Positions 44,708 through 52,841 of a stretch of DNA of 64,000 nucleotides are shown here, piece by piece. The DNA comes from JAEYFP01 sp964579795. Lineage in GTDB: Bacteria > Bacillota > Clostridia > Lachnospirales > Lachnospiraceae. The stretch spans positions 1 through 64,000 of the forward strand of contig CAZOHM010000013.1 in assembly GCA_964579795.1 (NCBI GenBank), written 5' to 3'. The notes beneath the pieces were generated by a model. That model was not told the origin of the DNA. It did not search any database and saw only the letters and a program-made list of their open reading frames with translations. Within the stretch, counting starts at the first letter, position 1, and each line of letters starts with the position of its first letter. The position numbers were made by a program, and so were the translations under genes.

Positions 44708-45484
44708 ATGAAGGTAGTCATTTTGGCAGGAGGATATGGAACGCGCATCAGTGAAGAAAGCCATTTAAAACCAAAGCCAATGGTTGAGATAGGGGATAAG
44801 CCGATTTTATGGCATATTATGAAAAGCTATTCTCACTATGGGTTTAATGAGTTTATTATTTGCTGTGGGTACAAGCAGCATGTAATAAAGGAATGGTTTG
44901 CAGATTACTATTTGTATAACAGTGATGTCACATTTGACTTTGCAAATGACAATCAAATGACTGTTCATCAGAATGTTGCAGAGCCATGGAAGGTTACGCT
45001 GGTAGATACCGGTCTTGATACGATGACCGGTGGAAGAGTCAAGCGTGTCCAAAAGTATATTGGAAATGAGACATTTATGCTGACTTACGGGGATGGCGTA
45101 AGCGATATTGACATACAGAAGCTTTGGGAATATCATAAAAGCAGTGGGAAAATAGCTACCATCACAGCGACAACAGTTGGACAACGATTTGGTGTGTTAG
45201 ATATTAACAGTGCTAATGAGATTGTTGCATTTCGAGAAAAGGACAGGCTGGATGGGAGTCGTGTGAATTCGGGATTTATGGTTTTGGAACCGGAGATTTT
45301 TTCTTATTTAGAAAATGATCAGACGATATTTGAGAGAGAACCATTAGCAGCGTTGGCAAAAGCCGGACAAATTTGTGCATACAATTATAATGGGTTTTGG
45401 CAGTGTATGGATACAAAGCGTGAAAAGGATCGTCTGGATGAGATGTGGAATAGTGGAAACGCGCCATGGAAGGTATGGAAATGA
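44708..45484 (+). CDS. rfbF: Glucose-1-phosphate cytidylyltransferase
   Basis: Makes CDP-glucose from CTP and glucose-1-phosphate. The 258-residue sequence is a textbook match: VVILAGGYGTRISEESHLKP, KPMVEIGDKPILWHIMK, CCGYKQHVIKEWFADYY, GDGVSDI and FWQCMDTKREKDRL. GGAGGAA lies 6 bases before the ATG and the stop overlaps the next gene by 4 bases. The CDP-glucose 4,6-dehydratase (RfbG) that normally follows is not in the window, so the fate of CDP-glucose is unclear. Confidence 0.95.
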   Translation: MKVVILAGGYGTRISEESHLKPKPMVEIGDKPILWHIMKSYSHYGFNEFIICCGYKQHVIKEWFADYYLYNSDVTFDFANDNQMTVHQNVAEPWKVTLVDTGLDTMTGGRVKRVQKYIGNETFMLTYGDGVSDIDIQKLWEYHKSSGKIATITATTVGQRFGVLDINSANEIVAFREKDRLDGSRVNSGFMVLEPEIFSYLENDQTIFEREPLAALAKAGQICAYNYNGFWQCMDTKREKDRLDEMWNSGNAPWKVWK

Positions 45485-46422
45485 AGAAAATAAGTATCAT
45501 GATTCCTTGTTACAATGAAATAGAGAATGTTGAATTAATGTGTCAATCAGTAATCAATGTGCTGACAGAAACACTGCCGATGTATGATTATGAGATTTTA
45601 TTTATTGATAATCATTCATTAGATGGCACAAGAGAAAAGCTGGAGGAACTTTGTGCCGGTAATAAACGGGTTAAAGCGATTCTTAATGCGACCAATTTTG
45701 GACAGTTTAATTCGCCCTTTTACGGGATGTGTCAGACTACCGGAGATTGTACAATTACGATGTGCTGTGATTTTCAAGATCCTGTAGAGATGATACCAAA
45801 GTTTGTAGCGGAATGGGAAGCCGGACATAGAATTGTGAGCGGTATTAAGACATCAAGCAAGGAGAATCCTATACTATACTTCCTTCGAAGTGTCTATTAC
45901 AAGCTTATCAAAAATATGTCATCCGTTCAAATGATTGAGCACTTTACCGGATTTGGACTATATGATAAGACTTTTATTGAGATACTACGTCATCTGGATG
46001 ATTCGATTCCGTTTGTACGTGGAATTGTAGCTGAATATGGTGCTGGTTTTAACTTAATAGAACTGGAGTATGAACAGCAGAGACGCAGAGCCGGAAAGAC
46101 GCATAATAATTTCTACAGCTTATATGATGCAGCCATGCTCAGCTTTACTTCCTATACAAAGGTTGGGTTACGTCTGGCGACATTTCTTGGTTTTGGATGT
46201 GCAGGGATTAGTTTAGTTGTTGCCATTGTTTATACCGTGATGAAGCTGTTAAACTGGGACAGTTTTTCAGCAGGTACTGCACCACTTACAATTGGTGTAT
46301 TCCTTATTGGGGGTATTCAGTTATTTTTTATTGGCTTGATTGGAGAATATATTCTGAATATAAATACGAGAGTCATACACAGACCGGTTGTAGTAGAAGA
46401 AAAAAGAATCAACTTTGATTAA
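45481..46422 (+). CDS. Polyprenyl-phosphate glycosyltransferase (GtrB/DPM1-like GT2)
   Basis: A 313-residue GT2 protein with two C-terminal membrane segments (LRLATFLGFGCAGISLVVAI and LFFIGLIGEYIL). SIMIPCYNEIENVELMCQSV, LFIDNHSLDGTREKLEELC, MCCDFQDPVEMIPKFVAEW (metal/catalytic) and the C-terminal AGKTHNNFYSLYDAA match GtrB, which loads a sugar onto undecaprenyl phosphate. GGAAGG lies 7 bases before ATG 45481, and the gene is coupled to rfbF by an ATGA overlap. Its lipid-linked sugar is the kind of donor the GT-C enzymes (1593, 29521) would use. Confidence 0.9.
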   Translation: MKKISIMIPCYNEIENVELMCQSVINVLTETLPMYDYEILFIDNHSLDGTREKLEELCAGNKRVKAILNATNFGQFNSPFYGMCQTTGDCTITMCCDFQDPVEMIPKFVAEWEAGHRIVSGIKTSSKENPILYFLRSVYYKLIKNMSSVQMIEHFTGFGLYDKTFIEILRHLDDSIPFVRGIVAEYGAGFNLIELEYEQQRRRAGKTHNNFYSLYDAAMLSFTSYTKVGLRLATFLGFGCAGISLVVAIVYTVMKLLNWDSFSAGTAPLTIGVFLIGGIQLFFIGLIGEYILNINTRVIHRPVVVEEKRINFD

Positions 46423-46444
46423 CCGAAATACGCTAAGCTATAAT
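46415..46444 (+). promoter_or_regulatory. Possible promoter before the hydrolase-like gene
   Basis: TTGATT (46415-46420), 18-base spacer, perfect TATAAT (46439-46444), in the short gap before 46465. The -35 box is weak. Confidence 0.42.
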
Positions 46445-46464
46445 ATAGAAGGGTAGTTGGATAA

Positions 46465-47331
46465 ATGGAAATGGATATATGGGGAGGCACAAATGAACTA
46501 ATTAAAAAAGCGTATTGTCGACCGAATTGTCGAGTGGTGGATTTACCTAATCAAAGTGATTTGTGTCTGGTGTTCTTTTCTAGTCATAATATTTACTATC
46601 CAAATACAGAGGAATCTTTTATTTATTCTATTTTCATGAAAGAGCGGTATGAGTGGATGAATACAGCGTGCAATCCATTGGTGATGAACAGGGTTGGACG
46701 TATTATTTTTGTGAGAGATGTTTATAAGCAGTTTTATGTCACAGGAATTAATAGTTCCTGTGACACGATTAAAAAGACAATTGACTATCTGCGCGAGCAG
46801 ACACAGCATTACAGAGTGATTACCTTTGGCAGCTCTGCAGGTGGCTATATGGCAATGACAGTGGGAATGGCACTTGGTGCTGAATATATAGTAAACAACT
46901 CCGGTGATTTTGATATTAGTCAAAAGCTGCATCTGGAAAGCGGCTTGGTTAAGCAAGCATACAATAATGAAGAAAACAAACCATATTTGAATTTGAAAGA
47001 ATTATTAAACAGAAACAACATACCTATCTATTACTTTATGGCAGGGAAAAATGAGGATGAATGCATACAATATGAGCAGGTGAAAGATATAGCGTGTATA
47101 AAATGTATTCGATTTTGTGAAAAAAAGCATGCTACTACGGTTTTTCCGGGAAACTGGGCAGCTCTTTTGCTCAATCCTGAAATCATTGAACAATTATATT
47201 TGTTACAACATGGTAAAATGCTGAAAAAGATAAACGTGTTGTATCGGACGTTGCCATTTAGCAAGGCAAGTCGTATTTTTGTACATGAAATAAAGGAATT
47301 TATGAAGCGTAGACTATGGTTGTTTAAATGA
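46465..47331 (+). CDS. Alpha/beta-hydrolase-fold protein
   Basis: A 288-residue protein. VITFGSSAGGYMAMTVGMAL is a nucleophile elbow (G-x-S-x-G-G), IYYFMAGKNEDE probably holds the acid residue, and EKKHATTVF the catalytic His. It could be a sugar deacylase, an acyltransferase or an esterase acting on the glycan. There is no signal peptide, and the C-terminus is basic. ATG 46465 and 46471 are both possible; no strong ribosome site is visible. It stands alone between the GtrB-like gene and a 439-base gap. Confidence 0.62.
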   Translation: MEMDIWGGTNELIKKAYCRPNCRVVDLPNQSDLCLVFFSSHNIYYPNTEESFIYSIFMKERYEWMNTACNPLVMNRVGRIIFVRDVYKQFYVTGINSSCDTIKKTIDYLREQTQHYRVITFGSSAGGYMAMTVGMALGAEYIVNNSGDFDISQKLHLESGLVKQAYNNEENKPYLNLKELLNRNNIPIYYFMAGKNEDECIQYEQVKDIACIKCIRFCEKKHATTVFPGNWAALLLNPEIIEQLYLLQHGKMLKKINVLYRTLPFSKASRIFVHEIKEFMKRRLWLFK

Positions 47332-47770
47332 CTTAGGAGAACTCACGAAATAACTATGCATGACTAATGAAATCTGAGTCATTTTTCTAGTTAATACAAT
47401 AAAATTGAGTTTTACAACTACAAAAGATTTCTAAGAACCATTTTGACACTAACACATAAAGATAATGAAAGAATGAAAAGAATGAAAAACTAGAACAAAG
47501 AATGAATGTATGTTATACTAACTTGATAGATACGAGATGAAGTTATACATAGTCTGTATTTTGCAGATGCATTTGATACTAGAGTATTACAAGTACTTAA
47601 AAATATAGTATTAGTGTAAATATAGCAAATGCTGTGGATGCAAAAGATAATGTTGTCTTCCAAAAATAAAATGGAGAAAATCGAGATCAGAGGTTGAAGA
47701 ATAATTTCTATCGTAATTTTAAGATATATCTTGATTTTACCAAGAGATTGTTAGAAGGTAAAGAATAAGC
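47332..47770. other. 439-base AT-rich non-coding gap
   Basis: No intact gene is visible. ATGACT / AGTCAT (47360-47365, 47377-47382) followed by T residues could be a weak terminator. TATACT at 47514-47519 could be a -10 box, but its -35 (TAGAAC) is poor. The last ~95 bases are open in one frame (NGENRDQRLKNNFYRNFKIY and on to a TAA at about 47767) and look like the tail of a lost gene, of no recognised family. Confidence 0.5.
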
Positions 47771-48880
47771 ATGAATAATATATTGGTTACACAGTCATCA
47801 ATACCGCCGAGAGATGAATATTTTGAGGAAATTAGTGATATTTGGAAATCTCATTGGATGACTAATATGGGGGCTAAACATAAGGAACTCCAAGAAAAAC
47901 TGGAACAATACTTGAATGTGAACCATGTTGAATTATTAACAAATGGGCACATGGCACTGGAACTTTCCATACAAGCAATGCAACTAAAAGGAGAAGTAAT
48001 CACTACACCCTTTACATTTGCGTCTACAACACATGCTATTGTCAGAAATGGTCTTACTCCTGTATTCTGTGATATTAATCCAACAGACTTTACAATGGAT
48101 GTATCCAAAATAGAATCATTAATTACAAAAAAAACTTCGGCAATTCTTCCGGTACACGTGTATGGAAACATCTGCGATGTTGAGAAAATAGAGAATTTAG
48201 CAAAGAAGTATAATCTCAAGGTAATATATGATGCAGCACATGCATTTGGAGAAACAAGTGACGGAGTGGGAGTTGGGAATTTTGGAGATGCATCCTGCTT
48301 TAGTTTTCATGCAACAAAAGTGTTTAATACAATTGAAGGTGGTGCAGTAACCTTTAATAATCCTGAATTTGGCTTGAACTTGTATCAATTAAAAAACTTT
48401 GGGATTCGTGGTCCAGAGGAAGTAGATGCTGTTGGTGCTAATGCAAAAATGAATGAATTTTGCGCAGCAATGGGAATCTGTAATTTGCGGCACTTAAATG
48501 AAGAGATAGAAAAACGTAAAAATGTATATGAGAGATACGTATATCATTTATCCAATGTAGATGGATTGAGAATAAATATTATAAACAGTAAAGTAAAATC
48601 CAATTATTCTTATTTCCCGATTATTATTGATAATGAAAAATTTGGAACAGATAGAGATACAATATTTTGTGAGCTTGAGAAAAATGGAATAGGAGCAAGA
48701 AAGTATTTCTATCCAATAGCAAGTGAATTTGGCTGCTATCGGCAGCAGTATGATGCTAAAGCCACGCCAATTGCATTAGAAATCAGCAAAAGTGTATTAA
48801 CATTACCTATGTACGCTGAACTTGACATAGATACTGTTGATAGGATTTGTAAAATAGTATGTAATTGTGTCAAGAAGTAA
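47771..48880 (+). CDS. DegT/DnrJ/EryC1/StrS sugar aminotransferase (VioA-like)
   Basis: PLP-dependent aminotransferase of 369 residues acting on a nucleotide-linked keto-sugar. WKSHWMTNMGAKHKELQEKL, LLTNGHMALELSIQAM, VITTPFTFASTTHAIVRNGL, VIYDAAHAFGET (PLP Asp) and CFSFHATKVFNTIEGGAV (PLP Lys) are in place. The FHATK-x-FNT-x-EGG form is that of dTDP-4-keto-6-deoxyglucose aminotransferases such as VioA. It does not look like LegC. The ribosome site is weak. A CMP-sugar synthetase gene follows. Its keto-sugar could come from FdtA/QdtA (42040) or from another dehydratase. Confidence 0.88.
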   Translation: MNNILVTQSSIPPRDEYFEEISDIWKSHWMTNMGAKHKELQEKLEQYLNVNHVELLTNGHMALELSIQAMQLKGEVITTPFTFASTTHAIVRNGLTPVFCDINPTDFTMDVSKIESLITKKTSAILPVHVYGNICDVEKIENLAKKYNLKVIYDAAHAFGETSDGVGVGNFGDASCFSFHATKVFNTIEGGAVTFNNPEFGLNLYQLKNFGIRGPEEVDAVGANAKMNEFCAAMGICNLRHLNEEIEKRKNVYERYVYHLSNVDGLRINIINSKVKSNYSYFPIIIDNEKFGTDRDTIFCELEKNGIGARKYFYPIASEFGCYRQQYDAKATPIALEISKSVLTLPMYAELDIDTVDRICKIVCNCVKK

Positions 48881-48972
48881 ATTATTTACAACTGCAGGCG
48901 CGGCTTTTATGTAGGAGTTTAATACTGCGAATGAGATATGCGTTGAGAGAGAAAAAAGAAAGGAAACATGAA

Positions 48973-49641
48973 ATGAAAGTTGTAGCAATGATACCAATTA
49001 AGCTTGGAAGTGAGAGAGTTCCTAAAAAAAATATTAGACCTTTCTTTGATGGCACACCTTTAATACATTTTATACAAAAAATTTGTTTACAATCAAAGAA
49101 AATTGATGAAATATATGTATATTGTTCGGATGAAAGTATTAAACCATATATTTTACCTGGAGTAAAGTTTCTTAAAAGACCAAATTTTCTTGATCTTAAT
49201 AGCGCAAATTGCAATTCTATAATTGCAGAGTTTATCAAAGAAGTCGATGCTGATATTTATTTAGCAACACACGCAACTGCCCCTTTTGCAAACGCTGATT
49301 CAATGGATATTTGCATTGAAAAAGTTATGAGTGGATATTATGATAGTGCGTTCTGTGCAGAGGCAGTAAAATCATTTTTATGGAAAGATGGAAAACCACT
49401 TAATTTTGATGTGCAAAATTTTCCCAGAACACAAGATTTACCCCAAATATATTCTGAAGCTGATGAAGCCTATGTTTTTTTAAAGGAAACCTTTATGAAA
49501 TATGGTAGAAGAGTAGGAGATAACCCATATATTCATGAAATTGATAAAATAGAGGGAATTGATATTGATTATCCCATGGATTTTGATATAGCAAATGCAG
49601 TATACAAGGAGATAGTTAAGAATGAAAATACAGATAAATGA
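48973..49641 (+). CDS. Cytidylyltransferase of the CMP-sialic acid synthetase family, second copy
   Basis: A 222-residue NeuA-like enzyme. VAMIPIKLGSERVPKKNIRP is a variant of the CTP-binding signature (IKLGSERV for ARxGSKG/R), with IDEIYVYCSDESI and LATHATAPFANADSM following and GIDIDYPMDFDIA as the terminal metal motif. It is clearly different from legF at 28807 and so probably activates another acid or sugar. The start at 48973 follows AGGAA; the upstream open frame is spurious. It overlaps the aldolase gene by 20 bases. Confidence 0.86.
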   Translation: MKVVAMIPIKLGSERVPKKNIRPFFDGTPLIHFIQKICLQSKKIDEIYVYCSDESIKPYILPGVKFLKRPNFLDLNSANCNSIIAEFIKEVDADIYLATHATAPFANADSMDICIEKVMSGYYDSAFCAEAVKSFLWKDGKPLNFDVQNFPRTQDLPQIYSEADEAYVFLKETFMKYGRRVGDNPYIHEIDKIEGIDIDYPMDFDIANAVYKEIVKNENTDK

Positions 49642-50662
49642 TTGTACAATAAGAGATGGAGGATACTTGCTGAATAAAAATTCATCTGCTGATTTTGTGA
49701 ATGGAATTGTGGAAGGACTGATTGATTCTAACATCGATATTATTGAGGCTGGATTTCTTCAGAACTTTTCTAATGGAGAAACTATTGTCTACAATAATTC
49801 AGTAGATGCAAGGAGATTTATGCCTCAATGCTTAAAAAATTCATCTTTTACAGGATTTTGTGATAATAGTAGGTATTCTATTGATAAACTGGATGAATAT
49901 GATGGCAAATCATTTGAATACTTAAGGATTTCATTTGCTAAATATGAGAAGAAGGAATCACTCGAATTCATAAGTAGTGCAAAGAATAAGGGATATAAAG
50001 TATTTGCAAATCCAATGGACGCACCTTCATATTCAGAAAATGAAAGAGCGGAGATGATAAAAGAAATAAATGAAATAGAACCATATTGTTTTTCGATTGT
50101 TGATACTTTTGGGACGATGTATTTGGATGATTTGGAAAAGGTTTTTACTCAGGTTGATTCATTACTCAAAGAGTCTATAAGAATTGGATTGCACTCACAT
50201 AATAATTTACAACTTTCAAATGCATTAGCAGAAACTTTTATTGATATGGGTATTAAAACGAATAGAGATATTGTAGTTGATGCGTCGTTATATGGCATGG
50301 GTAGAGGTGCTGGAAATGCATCTACAGAAGTGATAGCTAATTTTTTGAACACAAAATATAAAGCAGAATATAATATAGGAAGAATTTTAGAAACTATTGA
50401 AAACTATATATTGCCTCTCATATCGGAGGTTAGGTGGGGATATGATTTACCTATGTTCATATGTGGAATGGAAAAATCACACGTTGATAACATAGAACAT
50501 TTGAAAAGAAAAACCGGAATATCTATAAATACTATTTATAGTGTTATTAAAAGATTGAGTGAGGATAAGAAAAAACGATATGGCATAGGATATGTAAAAA
50601 ACGATTTTAGTGTGCTTGATAAAGAATATCTATTATACTTAGAAGAACAGAAAATGAAGTGA
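49622..50662 (+). CDS. DRE-TIM aldolase (HOA-like), stand-alone copy
   Basis: A 346-residue metallolyase barrel related to 4-hydroxy-2-oxovalerate aldolase. NDCTIRDGGYLLNKNSSADF has the catalytic Arg-Asp, IIEAGFLQN follows, and IRIGLHSHNNLQLSNALAET has the two metal His; VDASLYGMGRGAGN is a further family mark. The length equals the first domain of the fused paralogue at 31666. AAGGAG (49608-49613) sits 8 bases before the ATG. It is translationally linked to the CMP-synthetase gene upstream and followed by the ThDP and KdsC-like genes. The family reaction here is unknown. Confidence 0.83.
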   Translation: MKIQINDCTIRDGGYLLNKNSSADFVNGIVEGLIDSNIDIIEAGFLQNFSNGETIVYNNSVDARRFMPQCLKNSSFTGFCDNSRYSIDKLDEYDGKSFEYLRISFAKYEKKESLEFISSAKNKGYKVFANPMDAPSYSENERAEMIKEINEIEPYCFSIVDTFGTMYLDDLEKVFTQVDSLLKESIRIGLHSHNNLQLSNALAETFIDMGIKTNRDIVVDASLYGMGRGAGNASTEVIANFLNTKYKAEYNIGRILETIENYILPLISEVRWGYDLPMFICGMEKSHVDNIEHLKRKTGISINTIYSVIKRLSEDKKKRYGIGYVKNDFSVLDKEYLLYLEEQKMK

Positions 50663-50682
50663 TTAAATTTAAGGAGCAAGTT

Positions 50683-51216
50683 ATGAATAATTCTGATTGT
50701 GTTGTGGATTATTTGATAAGCAAAGGAGTAACCGATGTTTTTGGATATGCAGGGGGGTATATTGTCCCATTTATGGATGCATTGAATCGAAGAAAAGAGA
50801 GTATAAAAGTACATGTTTGCTATAATGAACAGGGATGTGCGTTTGCGGCAAATGGATATGCTCGAGCGAGTGGTAGACTAGGAGTATATTTTACTACTTC
50901 AGGTCCAGGTGCAGTAAATGCATTAGGTGGATTAGCAGATGCATGGTTTGATGGAATTCCGTTAATGGGGATTTGTGGTAATGTTCCAGTTAATGAAATG
51001 AAAGGTTACTCTGGAATCAGACAGAATGGTTTTCAAGAGATGGATATAGTTTCTATAACACGGACTATAACGAAGCTTTCTGTGACGTTAAATAGCGGTG
51101 AAGATATTTTGGAGATAATTAACAGAGCATATAATATGGCAATGTTAGGAAGAAAAGGAGGAGTTCTAATTGATTTTCCATTTAATGTCCAAAAAACCAG
51201 TGTTATTAGTAGGTAA
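50683..51216 (+). CDS. ThDP enzyme, PYR-domain half (split or frameshifted gene, 5' part)
   Basis: A 177-residue polypeptide equal to the PYR domain of an acetolactate-synthase-like enzyme. VTDVFGYAGGYIVPFMDAL, the activating Glu in CYNEQGCAFAANGYARASGR, and TTSGPGAVNALGG are intact. AAGGAG precedes ATG 50683. The frame runs to GVLIDFPFNVQ and then out of phase to a stop. The intact paralogue (33969) continues through a ~40-residue linker into the central domain. Either a deletion with frameshift broke the gene, or the enzyme is now made as two subunits. No catalytic residue is lost. Confidence 0.75.
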   Translation: MNNSDCVVDYLISKGVTDVFGYAGGYIVPFMDALNRRKESIKVHVCYNEQGCAFAANGYARASGRLGVYFTTSGPGAVNALGGLADAWFDGIPLMGICGNVPVNEMKGYSGIRQNGFQEMDIVSITRTITKLSVTLNSGEDILEIINRAYNMAMLGRKGGVLIDFPFNVQKTSVISR

Positions 51217-52279
51217 TGGAATTAGATCAGCTAATGCAAAAGAATTGCTTTTAGAATTAGCGTTGAGAACAGAAATACCAGTTGTAACAACAATGAATGC
51301 AGTCGATTTGGTTCAGGACGACATGAAAATTGGTTTTATTGGAGTATATGGAAATAGAGCTGCTAATATGATACTTCAAGAGAGTGATTTGGTTATTTCT
51401 ATAGGAGCGCGGCTGGGAATAAGACAGGTTGGTAACAAATTAGAAAACTTTGCTCCGAAGGCAAAGTTGATTAGAAATGATATAGATCAATATGAATTAA
51501 GTCGACAAATTAAGAGTGATGAGGAGAAGTATTTATTAGACGCAAAGGTTTTCCTTGAAAAACTCTTACTTGAAGAAATACCGCAGTATCAAAAGTGGAA
51601 CCAAAAGTGTTATAGCGTAAAAGAGTTATTAAAAGAGTATGACAAAGTAGTAGGAAATTATCTTATGGAAACAATATCTACAGTTTTACCCCCCAATCCA
51701 TTAGTAGCAGTTGATGTAGGACAAAATCAATGTTGGGCCGCACAATCGCTTAATTTGAAAGGGCAAGAAGGAAGAATTCTCATTAGTGGCGGATATGGTT
51801 CTATGGGATGCGGTTTACCATTTGCAATTGGAGCATCAATAGCTAACAATAATTGTAAAACGTTTTGTATAACTGGTGATGGAGGATTGCAGATGAATAT
51901 TCAAGAATTGGAGACTGTAGCTAGAGAACAACTTCCGGTAAAAATTTTAGTAGCAAATAATTTTTCACTAGGAAAAATAAGCGAGATTCAGTACGGGAGT
52001 TATGATGGTAACTATGCTCAAACAACAAAGAATAGTGGATATTCGGTTCCTGATTTCGAAAATGTAGCTAAGGCATATAAAATAAAATCAACTAAATTAA
52101 ATAATTATTTAGATTTGCTAAATTATAGAGAATGGTTAGAAGATAATGAACCTTGTTTGATCAATATTCCTTTACCTGAGGATACTAAGCTGATCCCAAA
52201 GATACAGTGGGAAACGGGGAAAATAAATCCTATAATAGGTAAAATTGATTCAGATAAAATTCAAGCGATTTTGGCATAA
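51170..52279 (+). CDS. ThDP enzyme, central plus PP-domain half (split or frameshifted gene, 3' part)
   Basis: A 369-residue open frame in +1 relation to the previous one, overlapping it by 47 bases. It begins at the central domain (KKPVLLVGNGIRSANAKEL) and contains the PP domain with CITGDGGLQMNIQELETVAR and the closing ANNFSLGK, the Mg/ThDP-binding GDG-x(n)-NN motif. A full AAAGGAGG (51154-51161) stands 8 bases before TTG 51170; ATG 51185 is an alternative. So the second half could be translated on its own even though no linker joins it to the PYR domain. Its partner would be the 50683 product. Confidence 0.75.
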   Translation: MIFHLMSKKPVLLVGNGIRSANAKELLLELALRTEIPVVTTMNAVDLVQDDMKIGFIGVYGNRAANMILQESDLVISIGARLGIRQVGNKLENFAPKAKLIRNDIDQYELSRQIKSDEEKYLLDAKVFLEKLLLEEIPQYQKWNQKCYSVKELLKEYDKVVGNYLMETISTVLPPNPLVAVDVGQNQCWAAQSLNLKGQEGRILISGGYGSMGCGLPFAIGASIANNNCKTFCITGDGGLQMNIQELETVAREQLPVKILVANNFSLGKISEIQYGSYDGNYAQTTKNSGYSVPDFENVAKAYKIKSTKLNNYLDLLNYREWLEDNEPCLINIPLPEDTKLIPKIQWETGKINPIIGKIDSDKIQAILA

Positions 52280-52294
52280 AGTGTAGGAAAAAAT

Positions 52295-52804
52295 ATGAAT
52301 GATATTAGATTTCTTGTAATGGATGTTGATGGAACATTAACAGATGGTAAAATATATATAGGAAATGAGGGCGAAATTCTAAAAGCGTTTCATGTAAAAG
52401 ATGGTTATGGAATAAAAGTTGTACTTCCAAAATACAATATTGTTCCAGTGATATTAACAGCAAGAAGTAGCAATATTGTTTTAATGCGGTGTAACGAGTT
52501 GGGAATTAACGAAGTATATCAAAATACTAATAACAAATTAGAAGCATTAAGGGAAATAATAAGAAAATATTCTGAAAGAGAAAATAGGCCGTATGATCTA
52601 AAAAATGTTGCATATTGTGGAGACGATCTTATAGATTATGAATGTATGGAGAATATCAAGAATTACGGAGGGACTATTGGTTGTCCTTTTGATGCTGTAG
52701 ATGAGATAAAGGAAATATGCAATTTTGTAAGTGGAAGAAAAGGTGGAGAAGGTGCTGTAAGAGATTTCATTTCATTTATAACCTTGCAAATGAACCAAAG
52801 ATAG
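52295..52804 (+). CDS. KdsC-like HAD phosphatase
   Basis: A 169-residue capless HAD hydrolase of the KdsC type, which in known pathways dephosphorylates Kdo-8-P and other ulosonic-acid phosphates. FLVMDVDGTLTDGKIYIG (nucleophile and general acid Asp), FHVKDGYGIKVV, ILTARSS (motif II), NNKLEALREI (Lys) and VAYCGDDLIDYECM (motif IV) are all canonical. It normally forms tetramers. It starts 15 bases after the ThDP half-gene. With the CMP-synthetase, aldolase and ThDP genes just upstream it suggests a phosphorylated keto-acid sugar that is dephosphorylated before CMP activation. Confidence 0.9.
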   Translation: MNDIRFLVMDVDGTLTDGKIYIGNEGEILKAFHVKDGYGIKVVLPKYNIVPVILTARSSNIVLMRCNELGINEVYQNTNNKLEALREIIRKYSERENRPYDLKNVAYCGDDLIDYECMENIKNYGGTIGCPFDAVDEIKEICNFVSGRKGGEGAVRDFISFITLQMNQR

Positions 52805-52841
52805 AGAAATAGAAGGGACACTACAAACAAGTACATGTGTT

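Noticed and set aside
47771..48880. LegC aminotransferase
   Set aside because: The start of the protein and the FHATK-x-FNT region are VioA-like and differ from LegC as I remember it; it is also 18 kb from the leg genes.
48865..48972. N-terminal extension of the second CMP-synthetase
   Set aside because: The extension is low in family features, and AGGAA before ATG 48973 fits the normal start of the CTP-binding strand.
51176..51190. Programmed ribosomal frameshift at the run of six A in the split ThDP gene
   Set aside because: The run is not in the register of a -1 slippery heptamer, the shift needed is +1, and shifting would not restore the missing linker residues.
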